A stretch of DNA of 64,000 nucleotides, taken from positions 310,001 to 374,000 of the forward strand of contig NZ_MSIF01000002.1 in NCBI RefSeq assembly GCF_001921215.1, written 5' to 3'. Numbering within the stretch: the stretch's first letter is position 1; each line of letters opens with the position of its first letter. Below, one piece after another: positions 60,696 to 64,000 of the stretch. The position numbers and the translations under genes are program-made. The DNA comes from Actinophytocola xinjiangensis (GTDB lineage: Bacteria; Actinomycetota; Actinomycetes; Mycobacteriales; Pseudonocardiaceae). The notes beneath the pieces were generated by a model, which saw only the letters and a list, made by a program, of their open reading frames with translations, had not been told where the DNA came from and searched no databases.

Positions 60696-61147
60696 TCGTC
60701 CTCCTCGACCGTGGCGTGGGGCACGCCGTCCACGCAGCGCAGGCGGACCTCGATCTCCCGGTCGCCGGACTGGAACTTCACCGACGGGTGGTCGTCGAGG
60801 TCGTCGTCGTCCGCGTCGACCTGGAAACCCTGGGCCGGCACCGTTTGCAGCAGCCGCACCAGACCGCCCTCGCACCGGGAGATCACCGTGCCGCCGGCCG
60901 TCGTGGTCTCCCGGCTCGCCCCGCCGGGCGGCGAGGACGGCGGCGAGGTCGTCGAGGACGGCGGCTGTGACGTCGGCGACGGCGCCGTGCTCAGCTCGCT
61001 GTCCACTTCGGACTGGCTGAGCGGCGTCGGGCCGCTGCCGAAGATGTCCGTGCCGATCGCCGAGACCGCGGTCATGCCGACCGCGGTCGCCGCCGCCGCG
61101 GCCACCAGCCACAGCAGCACACCGGTGGTGACCCGTCCGCGCCGCAT
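60692..61147 (-). CDS. Membrane-anchored hypothetical protein with Pro/Ser/Thr linker
   Basis: A 151-residue protein with one N-terminal transmembrane helix (VLLWLVAAAAATAVGMTAV), a long disordered linker rich in Pro, Ser and Thr (SPTSQPPSSTTSPPSSPP), and a C-terminal globular segment with two cysteines (SRCEGGLVRLL, RLRCVDG) that could form a disulfide outside the membrane. No function known. It is divergent from the response regulator, so it may belong to that two-component regulon. Confidence 0.7.
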   Translation of the reverse strand: MRRGRVTTGVLLWLVAAAAATAVGMTAVSAIGTDIFGSGPTPLSQSEVDSELSTAPSPTSQPPSSTTSPPSSPPGGASRETTTAGGTVISRCEGGLVRLLQTVPAQGFQVDADDDDLDDHPSVKFQSGDREIEVRLRCVDGVPHATVEEDD

Positions 61148-61251
61148 GCCCCGAGTATGCCCGCCGCCAGGGTTAACGTGGTCCTAACGCCGCCCTATCG
61201 GCCCCCTGTCGGGTACGTGCACGGCGGGTCCGTGCCTTAGTGTTCGACCAC

Positions 61252-61935
61252 ATGGCCCAGGTACTCGTGGTCGAGGACGACGCCACCATCCGCTCGTCGA
61301 TCATCCGCGGGCTCACCGAACGCGGCCACGCCGTGGTGTCCGCGCCGACCGCCATGGCCGGCCTCGAACTGGCCGTCAGCGGCCGGCCCGACGTCGTGGT
61401 GCTCGACCTCGGCCTGCCCGACCTCGACGGCACCGCCATGCTGCGGATGCTGCGCGGCGTGTCGGCCGTGCCGGTCGTGGTCGCCACCGCCCGCGACGAC
61501 GAGAACGAGATCGTCGCCGTGCTCGACGCCGGCGCCGACGACTACGTCGTCAAACCCTTCGGCGTCGCCCAACTCGACGCGCGCATCCGCGCCGTGCTGC
61601 GCCGGGGCCCCGACGAACCCGTCGACCAGACCGTCACCGTCGGCGGCCTGCGGGTCGACCCGCGCTCGCGGCGCGCCTCGCTCGACGGCCGCGTCCTGGA
61701 ACTGACCCCCCGCGAGTTCGACCTGCTGCACTACCTCGCCGCCCGCGCCGGCGAGGTGGTCAGCAAACGCGAACTGCTCACCGAGGTCTGGCAACTGCCC
61801 TACGGCGGCGCCGACAAGACCGTCGACGTGCACCTGTCGTGGCTGCGCCGCAAGCTCGGCGAGACCGCCCAGCAGGCCCGCTACCTGCGCGCCGTGCGCG
61901 GGGTCGGTGTGCGGCTCGCGGCGCCGGGGGAGTGA
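61252..61935 (+). CDS. OmpR/PhoB-type two-component response regulator
   Basis: A 227-residue regulator: receiver domain with acidic pocket VEDDAT, phospho-acceptor Asp in VVVLDLGLPD, TAR and VVKPF, then a winged-helix output domain (LTPREFDLLHYLAARAGEVV, VDVHLSWLRRKLG). The spacing of a TTAGTG -10-like box eight bases before the ATG and the absence of a Shine-Dalgarno suggest a leaderless mRNA. It is followed six bases after its stop by its kinase. Confidence 0.92.
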   Translation: MAQVLVVEDDATIRSSIIRGLTERGHAVVSAPTAMAGLELAVSGRPDVVVLDLGLPDLDGTAMLRMLRGVSAVPVVVATARDDENEIVAVLDAGADDYVVKPFGVAQLDARIRAVLRRGPDEPVDQTVTVGGLRVDPRSRRASLDGRVLELTPREFDLLHYLAARAGEVVSKRELLTEVWQLPYGGADKTVDVHLSWLRRKLGETAQQARYLRAVRGVGVRLAAPGE

Positions 61936-61941
61936 GCGACG

Positions 61942-63210
61942 GTGCGCCGACGCGTGCTGCTGCTGGTAGCGGCCACCACCACCCTCGTGCTGGTCGCGTT
62001 CCTCGTGCCGCTGGCCATGCTGCTGCGCAACGCCGCCGCCGACCAGGCCGTGCAGCGCGCGACCGTGCAGGCCCAGGCGCTGACCGCGCTCGTGGTGACC
62101 ACCGACCGGGAGGCGCTGGACCTGGCCGTGCGGCAGGTCAACGCGCGCACCGACCAGGACGTCACCGTGTTCCTCGACGACACCCGCCTCGGCGTCGCGG
62201 TCGATCCCACGCCGCTGGTCGAACTGGCGCGGCGCGGGCGCAGCGAGTCGGCCAGCGTGCCCGGCGGTCAGGAGATCGTGTTCGCCGTGCAGCGCCCGGG
62301 ATCCACGACCGCCGTGATCCGCACGTTCGTGCCCGACGCCGACCTGACCAAGGGCGTGCCGAGGGCGTGGCTGCTGCTCGGCGGGCTCGGACTGCTGCTG
62401 CTGGCGGTGTCGCTGGTGGTCGCCGACCGGCTGGCCCGCACCTTCGTCAAGTCCACTGTGGACCTCGCGGCGGTGTCCCACCGGCTGGGCGCCGGCCAGC
62501 TCGACGCCCGCGCCGACGAGACCGCCCCCGGCGAACTGGGCGTGGTCGCCGGCGCGCTCAACGGCCTGGCCACCCGCATCGACGAGGCCCTGCGCGAGGA
62601 ACGCGAGACGATCGCCGACCTGTCCCACCGGGTGCGCACCCCGTTGACCTCACTGCGCATGGACGCCGAGTCACTGTCCGAGAAGGACGGTGAACGGATC
62701 ATCGCCGGGGTCGAGGCGGTGAACCGCGCGGTCACCGACGTCATCGGGCAGGCCCGCCGCCGAGGTGTGGCCCCCGAGGCCGCCGTCACCGACGCCGCCG
62801 CCGTGGTGACCGCCCGCGTCGCGTTCTGGGCGGTGCTCGCCGAGGACACCGAACGCGCGCTCACCGTCGACGTGCGGCCCGGCCCGCTGCCGGTCCCCCT
62901 CAGCCAGGCCGACCTTGAGGCGTGCGTGGATGCCCTGCTGGGCAACGTGTTCGCCCACACCCCGCACGGCACGGCGTTCGCCGTGCGGCTCGACCCGGTG
63001 CCCGGCGGGGCGCGGCTGGTGGTCGCCGACTCCGGGCCGGGCCTGCCGGCCGGACCGGTGCTGCGGCGCGGCGTCAGCGGATCCGGGTCCAGCGGCCTCG
63101 GCCTGGACATCGTGCGGCGGGCGGCCGAACGGACGGGCGGAGCGGTCGAGCTGTCGCCCGGGCGGCGCGGCGGACTGACGGTGACCGTCACGTTCTTAGG
63201 GTCGCGTTAA
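61942..63210 (+). CDS. Sensor histidine kinase
   Basis: A 422-residue membrane kinase with two transmembrane helices (about 5-28 and 138-158) around a ~110-residue extracellular sensor, a HAMP segment, H-box DLSHRVRTPLTSLR with the phospho-His, and an ATPase domain with N box LLGNVFAHTPHG, VADSGPGLP and SGLGLDIVRRAAE. The GTG start is six bases after the response regulator. The signal is unknown; the next gene encodes a PepSY protein, often linked to such kinases. Confidence 0.92.
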   Translation: MRRRVLLLVAATTTLVLVAFLVPLAMLLRNAAADQAVQRATVQAQALTALVVTTDREALDLAVRQVNARTDQDVTVFLDDTRLGVAVDPTPLVELARRGRSESASVPGGQEIVFAVQRPGSTTAVIRTFVPDADLTKGVPRAWLLLGGLGLLLLAVSLVVADRLARTFVKSTVDLAAVSHRLGAGQLDARADETAPGELGVVAGALNGLATRIDEALREERETIADLSHRVRTPLTSLRMDAESLSEKDGERIIAGVEAVNRAVTDVIGQARRRGVAPEAAVTDAAAVVTARVAFWAVLAEDTERALTVDVRPGPLPVPLSQADLEACVDALLGNVFAHTPHGTAFAVRLDPVPGGARLVVADSGPGLPAGPVLRRGVSGSGSSGLGLDIVRRAAERTGGAVELSPGRRGGLTVTVTFLGSR

Positions 63211-63285
63211 CCGGCGGGCAGCGCGGCGCTAGGCCGGTGCCGGCGACAGTGGTGGGGTACGCGATCCCAGGAGGAAGGATCCACC

Positions 63286-63822
63286 ATGAACCGCAGGACC
63301 ATCATCGTCGCGGCCGCCGCGGGGGTACTCGTCGTGTCGGCCGGCAGCGCCATCGCGCTCGCGGCCAACGACCGTAGCGTGAACGCCGCAGACTCGCTGG
63401 CCCTCCAGCCGACCGTGACGTCCTCGACCACCACGTCCACCACCGGCGACACGTCCAGCACGTCGACCTCGCCGACGTCCTCCTCGTCCTCCTCCTCGGT
63501 CACGCCCGCCGGGCCCGGTCTCGGCCCCGACGACGCCGTGGCCCTGGTCCAGAAGCGCCTGGGTGGCGGCCAGGTACACGAGGTGGAGCGCGAGCACGAG
63601 CACGGCCGCCTGGAGTGGAAGGTCGAGATCACCAAGGACGGCGTCACCTACGACATCCGCGTCGACGCGAGCAGCGGCGAGGTCACCCGCGTCGAGACCG
63701 ACGACGATGACAGCGATGACCGCGACGACGACCGCTACGACGACGACCGTGACGACGACCGCCACGGCGACGACGATGACTGGGACGACGACCGGGACGA
63801 CGACAAGGGCGGCGATCGTTGA
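63286..63822 (+). CDS. Secreted PepSY-domain protein with acidic tail
   Basis: A 178-residue exported protein. Signal or anchor helix (IIVAAAAGVLVVSAGSAIAL), a Ser/Thr linker, a PepSY domain (about 75-138, DDAVALVQKRLGGGQVHEVE and YDIRVDASSGEVTRVE) and a tail of about 38 residues consisting mostly of Asp and Arg with His. PepSY domains inhibit or bind proteins at the envelope; the acidic tail could bind cations such as calcium. AGGAGGAAGG precedes the ATG. It is 75 bases downstream of the histidine kinase and probably in its regulon. Confidence 0.88.
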   Translation: MNRRTIIVAAAAGVLVVSAGSAIALAANDRSVNAADSLALQPTVTSSTTTSTTGDTSSTSTSPTSSSSSSSVTPAGPGLGPDDAVALVQKRLGGGQVHEVEREHEHGRLEWKVEITKDGVTYDIRVDASSGEVTRVETDDDDSDDRDDDRYDDDRDDDRHGDDDDWDDDRDDDKGGDR

Positions 63823-63849
63823 TCGTTTCGCGGGGTTAACCTGCAGGTT

Positions 63850-64000
63850 GTGCACAGGGGCATCAGGGTGCGGTCGACCGACGCGATCCAGCTCGGCCGG
63901 CATGCCACGCGGCTGGACACGTTGTACCGCAGGTGTTTCACCGAGCCGCCGTGGCTGGCGTCGGCGCAGCGGCTCGCCGGTTTCCCCGCCCGCCTCACCG
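63850..64000 (+). CDS. N-terminal part of a GNAT-like acetyltransferase (partial)
   Basis: The last 151 bases open a frame from GTG that runs off the window end. Its sequence (RHATRLDTLYRRCFTEPPWL) matches the N-terminal alpha helices of actinomycete GNAT acetyltransferases, where a CF-EPPW-like segment is common. TTG two bases earlier is out of frame; no clear ribosome binding site, so it could be leaderless. Assignment rests on fifty residues. Confidence 0.5.
   Translation, partial: MHRGIRVRSTDAIQLGRHATRLDTLYRRCFTEPPWLASAQRLAGFPARLT

Noticed and set aside
1-64000. tRNA genes, CRISPR arrays, insertion sequences, phage genes, riboswitches
   Set aside because: I looked for cloverleaf-like sequences, regularly spaced repeats, transposase or integrase motifs and known riboswitch cores on both strands and saw none I could support; a covariance-model search would be decisive for RNAs.

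Overview
The window is high-GC actinomycete chromosome, most like a Pseudonocardiales-type filamentous actinobacterium. The evidence is very strong GC bias at third codon positions, many GTG starts with GTGA/ATGA stop-start overlaps, rare TTA codons confined to a few genes, operators of the DasR and CebR type, NB-ARC/TPR regulators, and sugar ABC importers lacking their own ATPase. It looks like core-to-accessory metabolism rather than a mobile island: I see no insertion sequence, prophage, integrase, tRNA, rRNA or CRISPR array. The longest stretches without a gene are about 200-270 bases (20534-20746, 45973-46239, 48325-48554, 50509-50710) and each carries candidate regulatory structure.

Layout. 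Bases 1-6970 are a coupled acyl-CoA degradation operon (AtuA-like protein, two acyl-CoA dehydrogenases, biotin carboxylase pair, TetR regulator) of the leucine/terpenoid type. A HelD-family RNA polymerase recycling factor follows (7062-9281), then two small convergent genes, an NB-ARC/TPR regulator, a large secreted subtilisin with a divergent TrmB/LuxR-type regulator, and a P450 in operon with an unusual tandem-TetR protein, divergent from fadA-fadB. Bases 24233-26786 hold a small orphan locus of three short genes divergent from a zinc-ribbon XRE regulator.

Bases 26779-35545 form the most interesting metabolic block. One strand encodes, in order, a PLP-dependent D-amino-acid deaminase-like enzyme, KDPG aldolase, a sugar-binding lipoprotein, two permeases and an intracellular GH20 hexosaminidase, with a DasR-like operator before the transporter. 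The other strand encodes a KDG-kinase-like enzyme, an IclR regulator and RidA. Together they suggest import of amino-sugar oligomers plus conversion of an amino-sugar acid through KDG and KDPG to pyruvate. Next come a GH9 cellulase and a secreted PQQ sugar dehydrogenase, divergently transcribed from a spacer with two perfect CebR operators, and then a complete purine-to-allantoin operon (uraD, uraH, urate oxidase, three xanthine dehydrogenase subunits, 8-oxoguanine deaminase).

The last third carries a PAS-GGDEF-EAL protein with degenerate motifs and two TTA codons, a divergent second EF-Tu with substitutions at elfamycin-resistance positions, a VOC protein, small proteins, a LysE exporter, a LacI-controlled GH39/GH13 operon, a heterodimeric ABC exporter with complementary degenerate ATP sites, a Clp-N protein, a two-component system with a PepSY protein, and a truncated acetyltransferase-like gene at the right edge.
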